Of a stretch of DNA of 64,000 nucleotides, positions 6,869 to 15,488 are shown piece by piece. The DNA is from Spirochaeta thermophila DSM 6192 (GTDB lineage: Bacteria > Spirochaetota > Spirochaetia > Winmispirales > Winmispiraceae). Under the pieces are notes generated by a model. That model searched no databases. It had not been told where the DNA came from and saw only the letters and a list, made by a program, of their open reading frames with translations. Each line of letters opens with the position of its first letter. Position 1 is the first letter of the stretch. The translations under genes and the position numbers were made by a program. The stretch spans positions 699,501 to 763,500 of the forward strand of contig NC_014484.1 in assembly GCF_000147075.1 (NCBI RefSeq), written 5' to 3'.

Positions 6869-8658
6869 TGGCGAAGCAGGCCAAGACGGTGACCATCACC
6901 ATAAACGGCACGCCCCTCGAGGTGGAGGAGGGGACGCTCCTCGTGGATGCGGCCTCACGGGCTGACGTGGAGATCCCCACCCTCTGCTATCACGAGGACC
7001 TCTCGCCGCGGGGCATCTGCGGCATCTGCCTGGTGAAGGTGAACGGCGAGTACGTCCGCTCCTGCATCACGCGGGTCCGGGAGGGCATGGAGGTGGTCAC
7101 CTCCGACCCGGTGATCAGGGAGACGAGACGGAAGATACTCGAGCTCATCCTCGCGACGCACCCCGACGACTGTCTCAAGTGCATCAAGCACGGAAAGTGC
7201 GAGCTCCAGGACCTCGCAGAGCGGCTCGAAGTGAGGAGCATCCCCTACGACAAGTACGAGCGTGGGCTCCCGGTGGACCGCACCTCGCCGAGCATCGTGC
7301 GCGACATGAACAAGTGCATAGGGTGCGGCCGGTGCATCGAGGTGTGCCACCACGTGCAGTCGGTGGGCGCCATCTTCTTCCATAATAGGGGATCGCACAC
7401 CATCGTGGCGAACGCCGCAGGTCAGACCATGGGTACGAGCGTGTGCGTGGCCTGCGGCCAGTGCGTGGTCTACTGCCCGGTGGGCGCGCTCTACGAGAAG
7501 GAGGCGGTGGAGCGGGTATGGGAGGCCCTCGCCGATCCGGAGAAGGTGGTGGTGGCACAGATCGCCCCTGCGGTGCGCGTGGCCCTCGGCGAGGAGTTCG
7601 GGATGAAACCCGGCGAGCTGGTGATCGGCAAGATCTACGCCGCGCTCCGAAGGCTCGGTGTGGACTACGTGTTCGACACCAACTTCAGCGCCGATCTGAC
7701 CATCATGGAAGAGGGCACAGAGTTCCTCCACCGGCTCGAGAAAGGGGAGCGTCTCCCCCTCATCACCAGCTGCAGCCCGGGCTGGATAAAGTTCGCCGAG
7801 ACCTACTATCCCGACCTGTTGCCGCACCTTTCCACCTGCAAGTCGCCCCAACAGATGATGGGTGCGGTGGTGAAGACCTACTTCGCCCAGGCGAAGGGGA
7901 TACCGCCTTCCAGGATCGTCTCGCTCTCCATCATGCCGTGTACGGCCAAGAAGTTCGAAGCCCAGCGTGAGGAGATGCGGGACAGTGGGTTCTGGGACGT
8001 CGACATCGTCCTCACCACCAGGGAGCTCGCCCGGATGATCCGTCAGGCGGGTATCCGCTTCGATCAACTCAAGGAGGAGCCCGCCGATCCGGTGCTCTCC
8101 TCGTATTCCGGTGCGGGCACCATATTCGGCGCCACGGGCGGAGTGATGGAGGCGGCCCTCCGCACGGCCTACGAGATCAAGACCGGCAAGAGCCTCCCGA
8201 AGGTGGAGTTCGCCCAGGTGAGGGGAGTGAAGGGGGTGAAGGAGGCGGTCATAGAGCTCAACGGTACGCAGATCAGAGTGGCGGTGGCCCATGGGCTGTC
8301 GAACGCGAGGAAGGTCCTCGACAGGGTGCGCGAGGCGAAGGAGAGAGGGGAGCCTCTTCCCTACCACTTCATCGAAGTGATGGCCTGCCCCGGCGGGTGT
8401 GTGGGAGGGGGAGGCCAGCCGCTCCCGAGTCCGCTCAAGAAACGCGAGGAACGACTCATGGGACTCTACGCCGAGGACAGCGCCCTCCCTGTACGCAAAT
8501 CGCACGAGAACCCGGAAGTGCGGGCCCTCTACGAGCACTTCCTCAAGGAGCCCAATGGTGAGCTCCCGCACACCCTGCTCCACACCCACTACGAACCACG
8601 CGATCCTTACCGGCTCAGGAAGAACCCTTTACGGGAACAGGTGAGTACGCCGGAATAA
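6868..8658 (+). CDS. hydA: [FeFe] hydrogenase catalytic subunit HydA
   Basis: 596 residues. Domains in order: [2Fe-2S] ferredoxin-like (Cys40, 51, 54, 66); His-Cys [4Fe-4S] region (about 98-111, with Cys102, 105, 111); two [4Fe-4S] clusters (Cys150/153/156/160 and Cys193/196/199/203); H-cluster domain with L1 'TSCSPGW' (Cys302), L2 'MPCTAKKFE' (Cys358) and L3 'MACPGGCVGGGGQP' (Cys507, Cys511). This is the group A architecture of trimeric NADH-linked enzymes. L1 has Ser in the position after the first Cys where many enzymes have Cys; I believe this occurs in related trimeric enzymes. It evolves or consumes H2 in the cytoplasm. No maturases (HydEFG) are in the window. Confidence 0.93.
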   Translation: MAKQAKTVTITINGTPLEVEEGTLLVDAASRADVEIPTLCYHEDLSPRGICGICLVKVNGEYVRSCITRVREGMEVVTSDPVIRETRRKILELILATHPDDCLKCIKHGKCELQDLAERLEVRSIPYDKYERGLPVDRTSPSIVRDMNKCIGCGRCIEVCHHVQSVGAIFFHNRGSHTIVANAAGQTMGTSVCVACGQCVVYCPVGALYEKEAVERVWEALADPEKVVVAQIAPAVRVALGEEFGMKPGELVIGKIYAALRRLGVDYVFDTNFSADLTIMEEGTEFLHRLEKGERLPLITSCSPGWIKFAETYYPDLLPHLSTCKSPQQMMGAVVKTYFAQAKGIPPSRIVSLSIMPCTAKKFEAQREEMRDSGFWDVDIVLTTRELARMIRQAGIRFDQLKEEPADPVLSSYSGAGTIFGATGGVMEAALRTAYEIKTGKSLPKVEFAQVRGVKGVKEAVIELNGTQIRVAVAHGLSNARKVLDRVREAKERGEPLPYHFIEVMACPGGCVGGGGQPLPSPLKKREERLMGLYAEDSALPVRKSHENPEVRALYEHFLKEPNGELPHTLLHTHYEPRDPYRLRKNPLREQVSTPE

Positions 8659-8677
8659 AAACGTTCACTTCCACTCC

Positions 8678-8705
8678 AGGGGAGGTCGATGCGTCGGCCT
8701 CCCCT
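8678..8705 (+). terminator. hairpin after the hydrogenase operon, probable terminator
   Basis: AGGGGAGG (8678-8685) pairs exactly with CCTCCCCT (8698-8705), with an inner CGA/TCG pairing. The following sequence is only modestly U-rich (GCCTTTAT), so termination may be incomplete. It sits between hydA and the feo promoter. Confidence 0.6.
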
Positions 8706-8749
8706 GCCTTTATGGGCGGTTGGTGCCTCAAGGAACTGTGTCGGGGTGC

Positions 8750-8789
8750 TTGACAGGAAAAAGCGGAATGCGCTATTGTTTTAACAATA
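8750..8789 (+). promoter_or_regulatory. feo promoter with operator over the -10 box
   Basis: TTGACA (8750-8755), an 18-bp spacer and TATTGT (8774-8779) form a strong promoter. The inverted repeat TATTGTT-TT-AACAATA (8774-8789) covers the -10. The third gene of this operon encodes a DtxR-family regulator, so autoregulated, iron-dependent repression at this site is the simplest reading. Confidence 0.65.
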
Positions 8790-8825
8790 AAACAAAAAGT
8801 TAAACTTGAAACTCGAGGAGGAACA

Positions 8826-9146
8826 ATGCCGCGATTCAGGTACCGACACAGGCACGGGAGGATGCACCATCTGGGGATGCCCCTCCCTCTCGAAGAGGCG
8901 GATTCGGGTGGCACCGTGACCCTTTCCCAGCTCAGAGAGGGGGAAGGTGCGCTGGTGGTGGGATTCAAGGGCGGCCCCGGCCCCTACAGGCGCAAGCTCC
9001 TCGCCATGGGATTTATCCCCGGCACCTCCATTGTGGTGAAACGGCGGGCCCCCCTCGGCGACCCCGTGGAGGTGGAGCTGAGAGGGTACCTCGTCTCGGT
9101 GAGAAGGGATGAGGCGGAGATCCTTCTTCTGAGGAGGGCCTCATGA
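8826..9146 (+). CDS. feoA: ferrous iron transport protein FeoA with a His-rich N-terminal extension
   Basis: 106 residues. The C-terminal 75 residues are a FeoA SH3-like domain ('LSQLREGEGALVVGF', 'RKLLAMGFIPGTSIVV', 'GDPVEVELRGYLVSVRRDEA'). The first 20 residues form a basic, His-rich extension with HRH and HH pairs, not usual for FeoA, which might bind metal; that is inference. GAGGAGG lies seven bases before the ATG. The stop overlaps the feoB start by 4 bp (ATGA). FeoA is a cytoplasmic accessory of the FeoB iron channel. Confidence 0.92.
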   Translation: MPRFRYRHRHGRMHHLGMPLPLEEADSGGTVTLSQLREGEGALVVGFKGGPGPYRRKLLAMGFIPGTSIVVKRRAPLGDPVEVELRGYLVSVRRDEAEILLLRRAS

Positions 9147-11386
9147 GGACCTATACCTGTGCCCTCATCGGTACCCCGAATACCGGGAAGACCTCGATCT
9201 TCAACGCCATCACCAGCCGCACCGAATACATAGGGAACTGGCCGGGGGTGACCATCGAACGGACCGACGGCATCCTCACCACCGTGTACCAGGGTGAGGA
9301 CGTCCGCCTGAGGATCGTGGATCTCCCGGGGATCTACCACCTGGGGAGTTCCGCCCCCGAGGAAAGGGTGGCCTTTGATTTTTTTCTTAAGGAAAAGGTG
9401 GATCTCGTCATCAACGTGATGGACGGGCTCTCGCTCCAGAAGAATCTCTACCTCACCCTCCAGCTCCTCGAGGAGGGACTTCCCGTGCACGTGGTGATCA
9501 CCAAGAAGGATCTCCTGGAACAGAACGGGATCCGGATCTCTCCCGAGGCCCTTTCCCGGCGTCTGGGGGTGCCGGTCTCCCTGGTGAACTCCCACAGTAG
9601 GCAGGACGCTCGTCTCCTGGTGAATTCCCTCGTCCAGTCCTGCCTCTCCCCTCCCTCTCCGCCCCATCCCGTCACCTATGACGAGGTGGTGGAGGAGTGG
9701 CTCTCCCGGTGGCAACACGAGCTCTCGTTCCTCGGAGTCCCAGCCCCCCGTCTGCGCACCCTTTTGCTCCTCTTCCTGGAAGGCGAGGAGGTGATCTTCT
9801 CCCTCCATCCCTCGCTTCGTGAGAGGAAGGCCGAACTCGCAGCGAGCAGGACCCAGCTTGAGGCGCGTATGGGCGAGGACCTTGACGTCTACCTCGCACG
9901 GCGACGCTACGAGGAGATCGAATCGATCCTCAAGGAGGCGCACGAGGCCGCAGAAAAGCTCACCCTCACCGAGAGGATCGACCGGGTGGTCCTCCACAAG
10001 GTGTGGGGGATCCCGATCTTCTGGGCCGTGCTCTTCCTGCTCTTCTGGGCCACCACCTCCTTAGGAGGGGTCTTCATCGACTTTTTCGACGGGATCTTCC
10101 AGATCCTGGCCGTGGACCTTCCGCTCTACGGCCTCTCCCGGATAGGAGCAGGTCCCTTCGTACAGACCCTCGTGGAGGGGGTGGGGACGGGTATCCAGAC
10201 CGTGGCCACGTTCGTCCCCATCATCTACATCCTCTTCTTCCTCCTCACGATCCTCGAGGACTGCGGGTACATGGCGCGGGCCGCGTTCGTGGCCGATCGG
10301 GGCATGAGAGGGTTGGGGCTCTCGGGAAAGGCCTTCGTCCCGCTCCTCCTTGGATTCGGGTGTACCGTGAGCTCGATCCTCGCCACCCGGACCCTGGAGA
10401 GTCGCAAGGAACGGCTGCTCACCATCTTCATGGCGCCGCTCATGTCCTGTGGCGCTCGGCTTCCGGTCTACGTGATCTTCGCGGCGGCATTTTTCCCCCG
10501 ATCAGCCGGGCTTGTGGTCTTCTCCCTCTACTTCGTGGGGATCGTCCTCGCGGTGGGCACCGGGCTCCTCTTCAAGCACACCCTCTTCAAGGCCGAGCGC
10601 ACCCCTCTGGTGATGGAGCTTCCCCCCTATCACCTCCCGAACATGTCCCTGGTCCTCAAGATCACCTGGATCAGGTTCTCCGCCTACATCAAGCGGGCGG
10701 GTATCACCATCACCACCGCTGTGTTCATCCTCTCGCTCCTTAATGCGGTGGTGATCGAGAATGGCAAGGTGTCGTTCGAGAGCGGATCGCCGGATTCGCT
10801 CCTCATCCGCACGGGCAAGGCCATCACACCGGTCTTCGAACCCATGGGTGTGGAAGAGGAGAACTGGCCGGCGGTGGCAGGTCTGTTCACCGGCCTCTTT
10901 GCCAAGGAGACCATCATCGGTACCCTTCAGGCCATGTACGGTATCGAAGCGGAGGAAGAAGCAGAAGAGCCCTTCTCCCTCCAGGTGGCGCTCTCGGGCC
11001 TTGTCGATGCGGGGAGGGCCCTCCTCAGGGGGTTGTATGAGCTGCTCGTGCCTTCCCCCGGCGGGGAGGAGGAAGAGGGAGGATTCTCGCTCGTGCGGGA
11101 ACGCTTCACCCCGGCGGCCGCCTATGCCTATCTCCTCTTCGTTCTCATCTATTCACCCTGCGTGGCGGCCCTCTCGGCGATCCTCCAGCAAGCGGGAGTG
11201 GGGACCATGCTCGCGAACGCGGGCTACCTTACCCTCCTCGCATGGATTGTGGGGACCTTCTACTTCCAGGTGGTGGAGGGCGGGAGCCTCCTGTGGCTCG
11301 GGGTCGCGGGAGGACTCCTCCTCGGCCTGATGGTTGTCCTCTACCTTGTTGGAAGGAGCACACGACCGAAGGAGGCTGTCTCATGA
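9143..11386 (+). CDS. feoB: ferrous iron transport protein FeoB
   Basis: 747 residues. The N-terminal G domain has G1 'GTPNTGKTS', G2 within 'GNWPGVTIER', G3 'DLPGIYHLG' and G4 'TKKD' (Thr where most have Asn). A helical GDI-like region follows to about residue 280. The membrane domain contains two Gate-type repeats; the first shows 'ILEDCGYMARAAF' and 'LGFGCTVSSILATR'. An acidic insertion near residues 590-650 ('EAEEEAEEP', 'GGEEEEGG') separates late helices. It imports Fe(II) across the inner membrane. Start and stop overlap feoA and the regulator gene by 4 bp each. Confidence 0.95.
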   Translation: MRTYTCALIGTPNTGKTSIFNAITSRTEYIGNWPGVTIERTDGILTTVYQGEDVRLRIVDLPGIYHLGSSAPEERVAFDFFLKEKVDLVINVMDGLSLQKNLYLTLQLLEEGLPVHVVITKKDLLEQNGIRISPEALSRRLGVPVSLVNSHSRQDARLLVNSLVQSCLSPPSPPHPVTYDEVVEEWLSRWQHELSFLGVPAPRLRTLLLLFLEGEEVIFSLHPSLRERKAELAASRTQLEARMGEDLDVYLARRRYEEIESILKEAHEAAEKLTLTERIDRVVLHKVWGIPIFWAVLFLLFWATTSLGGVFIDFFDGIFQILAVDLPLYGLSRIGAGPFVQTLVEGVGTGIQTVATFVPIIYILFFLLTILEDCGYMARAAFVADRGMRGLGLSGKAFVPLLLGFGCTVSSILATRTLESRKERLLTIFMAPLMSCGARLPVYVIFAAAFFPRSAGLVVFSLYFVGIVLAVGTGLLFKHTLFKAERTPLVMELPPYHLPNMSLVLKITWIRFSAYIKRAGITITTAVFILSLLNAVVIENGKVSFESGSPDSLLIRTGKAITPVFEPMGVEEENWPAVAGLFTGLFAKETIIGTLQAMYGIEAEEEAEEPFSLQVALSGLVDAGRALLRGLYELLVPSPGGEEEEGGFSLVRERFTPAAAYAYLLFVLIYSPCVAALSAILQQAGVGTMLANAGYLTLLAWIVGTFYFQVVEGGSLLWLGVAGGLLLGLMVVLYLVGRSTRPKEAVS

Positions 11387-11853
11387 GACAAGAGGATCTC
11401 ACCTCACGGATGGAAGACTACCTGGAGGCCATCTATGTCCTCGCGAAGACCAAGCGGGTAGCCCGGGTGCGGGACATCGCCGAAGCCCTCGGCGTGTCCC
11501 GCTCCACGGTCTCCAACACCCTCCATACCCTCTCGGATAGGGGGTTTATCGAGTATGCGCCCTACGACATCATCAGCCTCACCGAGGAGGGGGAAGAGGC
11601 CGCCAAGGACGTCTTCCGGAGACATACCATCCTCAAGCGGTTCTTCCGGGTGGTTCTCGGTGCTGACGAGCAGATGGCCGAGGAGAATGCCTGCCGCATC
11701 GAGCACGCCATCTCGGAGGAGCTCCTGGAGAGACTGGTGCAGTACCTCGAGTTCATACAGGAGTGTATCCCCGCGCCCTTCCGATACGATCCCGAGAAGG
11801 GTGCCTTCGTGTGCGAGGACAGGGAAGACGAGGATGTCTCACCCCCGGCGTGA
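11383..11853 (+). CDS. DtxR/MntR-family metal-dependent regulator, iron-type
   Basis: 156 residues. A winged helix (about 8-65, 'RVRDIAEALGVSRSTVSNTL') is followed by the dimerisation domain with candidate metal ligands: Asp/Glu near residue 10, the His of 'FRRHTILKRF', and 'ENACRIEHAIS', where the Cys-x-x-Glu-His pattern resembles DtxR (iron) rather than MntR (Glu in place of Cys). There is no SH3 domain. The ATG at 11383 overlaps the feoB stop; a longer frame upstream is feoB in another frame. Third gene of the feo operon, probably its own repressor. It converges with SthK, overlapping by 15 bp. Confidence 0.9.
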   Translation: MRQEDLTSRMEDYLEAIYVLAKTKRVARVRDIAEALGVSRSTVSNTLHTLSDRGFIEYAPYDIISLTEEGEEAAKDVFRRHTILKRFFRVVLGADEQMAEENACRIEHAISEELLERLVQYLEFIQECIPAPFRYDPEKGAFVCEDREDEDVSPPA

Positions 11854-13134
11854 GGTCCCGCCTTCCAGTTCCTCTTTTCTCCTGACGGCGAGTTCCTGTA
11901 TCTGGGCTGCGATCTCCGGATACCGTGAGAGGATCCTGTCGAAGGTCTCCTTGTCGAGGCGGTAGAGATCGCAGAACGTTCGGGCCCGCACGGTGGCGGT
12001 ACGGGGAGCTCTGAGGATGAGCGCCATCTCGCCGAAGAACTGACCTTCCGAGAGGATGGCATAGCGGGTCTTTTCGTCGGCCGAGAGCACCTCTACCGAG
12101 CCCCTGTTTATGAAGTACACGTCGGAGCCCAGCTCTCCCGCCCGTATGATGTACTCGCCCGGTCCATAGATGACCGGTTCGAGGTGGAGGATGATGTCCC
12201 GGATGAAATCCTCGCCCGCCCCCTTGAAGAGGGGTACCTTCTCAATGACGTCGCCGTGGATCTCCATGGCCACTGCGAGGCGGAGGGGATGCGGGAGCTC
12301 CTTGAGCACCTCGCGTTCTTCGTACCCTCGTCTCGTCTCCCACAGGTAGTCGAAGTACTCGAGGATGCGTCGCTGGAGCTCGGGTGAGATCTTCTTATAG
12401 GAGAGGAAGGCCGTGACCCTCTCCATCCGCTCCCTGTGGAGGAGCTTTGCGGCGTCCAGTTTCGAGACGAGGCTCGCGATATTACCGATGACCAGACCGT
12501 ACATGGCCGCACCGAGGAGCTCTATCACAATGGTATAGACAGTCTGTATCGGGGTCGAGGGGGTGATGTCGCCGTACCCGATGGTGGTGAGGGTGGTGAT
12601 GGTCCAGTAGAAGGCGGAGAGGTACCTCGTTCCGGCCGGGCTCTCCGAAGGTGGCTGGAGGCTCATCCATCCGCAGGCAATCCCGTGTGCGGCGAGGAGG
12701 ATGAATCCCACAAGGGAGAGGAGCCTGAGGAGAGCGGGGTTGATCCTGTAGGAGAGGATCCGGGTAGCGCTCCGCTGCACCGAGATGAGCTTGAGGAGCC
12801 TGACGAGCGAGAGGAGGGAGAGGGGAGAGGGGAGGTGGAGGGCGAATACCAGAAGATCGAGCGGGAGTGCCGCAAGCAGGTCGGGAAGGCGGGAAGGGGC
12901 GAGGAGCGTGGGCTTCCGGCCGGAGGTCTTACGGGATTCGAAGGCGAAGTCGAGGGGGATGTCGGCGATGAGAGCAAGGCTCGCGAGGATGTCGAGGGGA
13001 AGAAGGGGGGAAAAGAGGGATGGAAAGACCAGGGTGAGGGGGATGCGGATCGCGTAGTAGAGGGTAACCGCAAGGATCCCCACCTTCCACACAAGCGTAT
13101 ATGTGGGATGTGAAAAGGCCGAGGACTTCATCAC
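11839..13134 (-). CDS. sthK: cyclic-nucleotide-gated potassium channel SthK
   Basis: 431 residues if initiated at GTG 13134, 430 from ATG 13131. I recognise this as the structurally studied prokaryotic CNG channel of Spirochaeta thermophila. S1-S4 voltage-sensor-like helices occupy about 12-125 (S4 'SLVRLLKLISVQRSATR'). The pore helix and selectivity filter 'TTLTTIGYGD' lie near 180-189, S6 near 195-222, the C-linker near 225-300 and the cyclic-nucleotide-binding domain near 305-410. The phosphate-binding cassette contains 'GEMALILRAPRTATV', whose Arg-Thr contacts cyclic nucleotide. It forms K+-conducting tetramers in the inner membrane, opened by cAMP. It stands alone, divergent from a small membrane protein. 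Confidence 0.95.
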   Translation of the reverse strand: MMKSSAFSHPTYTLVWKVGILAVTLYYAIRIPLTLVFPSLFSPLLPLDILASLALIADIPLDFAFESRKTSGRKPTLLAPSRLPDLLAALPLDLLVFALHLPSPLSLLSLVRLLKLISVQRSATRILSYRINPALLRLLSLVGFILLAAHGIACGWMSLQPPSESPAGTRYLSAFYWTITTLTTIGYGDITPSTPIQTVYTIVIELLGAAMYGLVIGNIASLVSKLDAAKLLHRERMERVTAFLSYKKISPELQRRILEYFDYLWETRRGYEEREVLKELPHPLRLAVAMEIHGDVIEKVPLFKGAGEDFIRDIILHLEPVIYGPGEYIIRAGELGSDVYFINRGSVEVLSADEKTRYAILSEGQFFGEMALILRAPRTATVRARTFCDLYRLDKETFDRILSRYPEIAAQIQELAVRRKEELEGGTSRRG

Positions 13135-13204
13135 CGCCCCTTTTTGTAGTATGTTATCGGCAGGGAACCTATGGAAAGTTGAGTCTCCTTCACGGAGGAG
13201 AGCG

Positions 13205-13864
13205 ATGGGGAAGGAGGGAGCGGTGCATCATTCCTCCTCCGCCCTCTCCCAGAAGGTACGGGCGGAGATCTCCTTCCTGGTATGGTGGACCTTCCTCCTG
13301 GTGTGTCTATCGGCGTTTCTCTACCCCGAGGGTTTCGATATCTGGAACGATCCCCTGAGCCTCCTCGGCGTGCCCTTCACCGAAGAAGAGGGACTCCCCA
13401 ATCCCTGGGGCATGGGCCTCTTCGTGCTCGCCTTTCTCGTGGACGGCCTTTTCTCCTTCCGTATTGCCTCCCGGATACGGGCGGAGGGAGGCGGCGGGCT
13501 TTCCCTCCTGTTCACGCTCGCAGGGATAGGATCGCTCCTCATGCTCGCACCGTGCACGCTCCTCAACCCCCTCCATCGCCTGGGAGCGGGCCTTCTCGTG
13601 GGGTCGCTGTGGCTGTGCACGGTGGTGTTGAGCCGTGCGAACTGGGGGGCGTTCTCGGGTGCGAGAAAGGCCTTTCACCTGTGCGTGCACCTGGTGCTCG
13701 TGGTGTATGCCATCCGCTTCTTCCTCGATGCGCCCTCTCACGAGTTCCTCCAGAAGCTCGCGCTCGCAGGCCTTCTCCTCGGTCTCCTCGACTGCGTGCG
13801 CACCGAGGAAGGACGTCTCCCGGGGCCCAGGTGGGCCCTCGTCCACCTCAAGCGATCCGCTTAG
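13205..13864 (+). CDS. multi-spanning membrane protein of unknown function
   Basis: 219 residues with about six hydrophobic segments after a short soluble N-terminus. The pattern 'DPLSLLGVPFTEEEGLPNPW' followed by alternating helices, 'TLLNPLHRLGAGLL' and a C-terminal basic tail recalls DUF998-like membrane proteins, but I cannot assign a family firmly. I chose the ATG at 13205, which has GGAGGAG upstream, over longer in-frame starts overlapping the divergent channel gene. Its stop overlaps that of the convergent PfpI-type gene (TTAG). No functional clue comes from neighbours. Confidence 0.7.
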   Translation: MGKEGAVHHSSSALSQKVRAEISFLVWWTFLLVCLSAFLYPEGFDIWNDPLSLLGVPFTEEEGLPNPWGMGLFVLAFLVDGLFSFRIASRIRAEGGGGLSLLFTLAGIGSLLMLAPCTLLNPLHRLGAGLLVGSLWLCTVVLSRANWGAFSGARKAFHLCVHLVLVVYAIRFFLDAPSHEFLQKLALAGLLLGLLDCVRTEEGRLPGPRWALVHLKRSA

Positions 13865-14541
13865 GGTGAGGTGACCCCGGCCGAGAGGGCCTCGACGAGC
13901 GCCCTTCCGAACTGACGGGCCGCCGAGGGGCCGTTCGCCGTGATGATGCGGCCGTCGCGTTCCACCGGCCTTCCGGTGTAGGTGGCGCCGTTGGCCAACA
14001 GGGTGCCGCTCTCGCCCGACCAGCAGGTGGCCCTCTTGCCTCTGAGGATCCCGGCCCTGGCGAGGATGGAGGGGGCGATGCAGATGGCCCCTACTATCTT
14101 GCCCTTCTCATAGGCCTGCCTGGCGAGATCGAGGGCCTGACGGTTGGAGAAGTACTCCTGGGCCCCGGTTCCCCCCACGAAGATCACCGCGTCGTAGTCG
14201 TCTACGCGGATCTCCTGCAGGGTCTTGTCAGGTGTCACTCGTGCGCCCAGCATCCCGGTGGCTGGGGTGCGGGAGGAGCTCGCCACGGCGACGGAGGCCC
14301 CTGCGTCGAGGAGTTCCTCACGCGTCTCGAGGAGCTCCTCGTCCCTGAAGTTCTCGTGGGCGATGATCATCACCACCTTTACCCCTGAAAGCGAGGCCAT
14401 GGTATCCTCCTTCTCGGTAGAGGTCTCGGCCGAATTCCCCCCGTCTGCGAGGAGATAGACGCCGAGGAGGGCGAGGGAGAAGCCGAGCGCCCTCACGAGC
14501 AGCCCCTTTCCCTGTGAAGGAAGTGAGGCTCGTTCGTTCAT
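13861..14541 (-). CDS. DJ-1/PfpI-family protein with optional N-terminal membrane anchor
   Basis: 226 residues from the ATG at 14541, or 179 from an internal ATG at 14400. The short form is a complete PfpI domain: 'KVVMIIAHENFRDEELLE' at the start, nucleophile elbow 'GAICIAPSILARAG' with the reactive Cys, and a terminal 'ALVEALSAG'. The long form adds a basic N-terminus and a hydrophobic stretch 'LVRALGFSLALLGVYLLA', which looks like a signal anchor. AAGGAGG lies five bases before ATG 14400, whereas ATG 14541 has no Shine-Dalgarno and lies just downstream of a -10 box. Members are proteases, deglycases, chaperones or hydratases; the reaction here is unknown. Confidence 0.8.
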   Translation of the reverse strand: MNERASLPSQGKGLLVRALGFSLALLGVYLLADGGNSAETSTEKEDTMASLSGVKVVMIIAHENFRDEELLETREELLDAGASVAVASSSRTPATGMLGARVTPDKTLQEIRVDDYDAVIFVGGTGAQEYFSNRQALDLARQAYEKGKIVGAICIAPSILARAGILRGKRATCWSGESGTLLANGATYTGRPVERDGRIITANGPSAARQFGRALVEALSAGVTSP

Positions 14542-14548
14542 GGTTCCC

Positions 14549-14577
14549 ATTATACCACCGGGGACCGAAGCGGGCAA
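14549..14577 (-). promoter_or_regulatory. promoter of the PfpI-type gene, predicted leaderless start
   Basis: TTGCCC (14572-14577), a 17-bp spacer and TATAAT (14549-14554) on the minus strand. The ATG at 14541 begins 7 nt after the -10, about where transcription should start. Confidence 0.6.
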
Positions 14578-14581
14578 TTCT

Positions 14582-15394
14582 TCACACCCTCTCCCGCGCG
14601 TCTTTGGGGAGGAACCCTTCGGCGGTGAGGGTGTCGGCGAGGCTCCGGACAAAGCTCCGCACGGTATCCGCTGCCCGGTCCTCGTCGTCGAGCCGCGGCA
14701 GGACGAAGGGGTGGATGGTGACTTCCCTCGCCTCGAGGGGAAGGAGGGCGGTGGAGATGCGCTCGATGCGTCCCTGGAGGCGTCGTGTGAGGGGGTGCCG
14801 TCGGGCAGGTGCCTCATTGGCGCCAAAGTCGTCGACCAGGTGGATCACCCGTGGGTGGCTCCCGTAGGCCCTGCGGACCTCCTCCCAGAAGGTGGTCTCC
14901 TCCTTGCGTGCGCCGATGCGGGCCGAGCAGGCCACCATGCACCCTTCGGATGCGTCGGGCCACGGCCTTGCCGCTATACCCTCGTCTTCGAGGTGGGCGA
15001 GGATGGCCTGTTCCGCCTCGAGGTAGTGATCGGTGGCGATGAGGATGGGAAGGTGCGGGCCTGCGATCCGGAGGAAGCGTGCCCATACCGGGTCTACGGT
15101 GGAGGCCCTGAGGTAGCTCCGCACGAAGGCGCGTGCCGCCTGTTCCCTCTGCGCCTCGGGTGCCTCACAGACCGTCCCGAGCGCCCGTACGATGCTCTCC
15201 ACGTAGGTGATACCCCCCTTGCTCGCCCGATCCCAGAAGGTCTCGATCACCTGCTTCCATAGGAAGGAGGGAGTGACCTCCAGGGCAGCGAGACCGCTCT
15301 CCTCGAGGGCCTTCCTCAGCCGCTCCTCGGTGCCGAAGCGCACGCTCTCCAGGCTTACGGTTCCGGAATAGTCGAGGATGACGAGACACTCCAT
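14582..15394 (-). CDS. HAD-superfamily-like hydrolase, unknown substrate
   Basis: 270 residues. The N-terminus 'CLVILDYSGTVS' fits HAD motif I (DxxxT), 'ILIATDHYLEAEQ' could be motif II, and 'RVIHLVDDFGANE' could be motif IV with its acidic pair. A helical cap would lie between residues 20 and 120. Overall similarity to named HAD families is weak, so phosphatase activity is inferred only. AAGGAG lies about ten bases upstream of the ATG. It ends 40 bp from the PfpI-type start on the same strand, and may be transcribed separately because that gene has its own promoter. Confidence 0.65.
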   Translation of the reverse strand: MECLVILDYSGTVSLESVRFGTEERLRKALEESGLAALEVTPSFLWKQVIETFWDRASKGGITYVESIVRALGTVCEAPEAQREQAARAFVRSYLRASTVDPVWARFLRIAGPHLPILIATDHYLEAEQAILAHLEDEGIAARPWPDASEGCMVACSARIGARKEETTFWEEVRRAYGSHPRVIHLVDDFGANEAPARRHPLTRRLQGRIERISTALLPLEAREVTIHPFVLPRLDDEDRAADTVRSFVRSLADTLTAEGFLPKDARERV

Positions 15395-15488
15395 CGAATT
15401 TCACTCCTTGCGTGGGACGCACCTGCGTGTATGTGCAGGGCAAAGATAGAGAAAAATGAGCAGAGGGGCAAGCGGGTGGAGGGGCCTA

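Noticed and set aside
6955-8589. 544-codon open frame on the minus strand across hydA
   Set aside because: It lies fully antisense to hydA, whose Fe-S and H-cluster motifs are intact. The translated product is a low-complexity shadow caused by GC-rich third positions.
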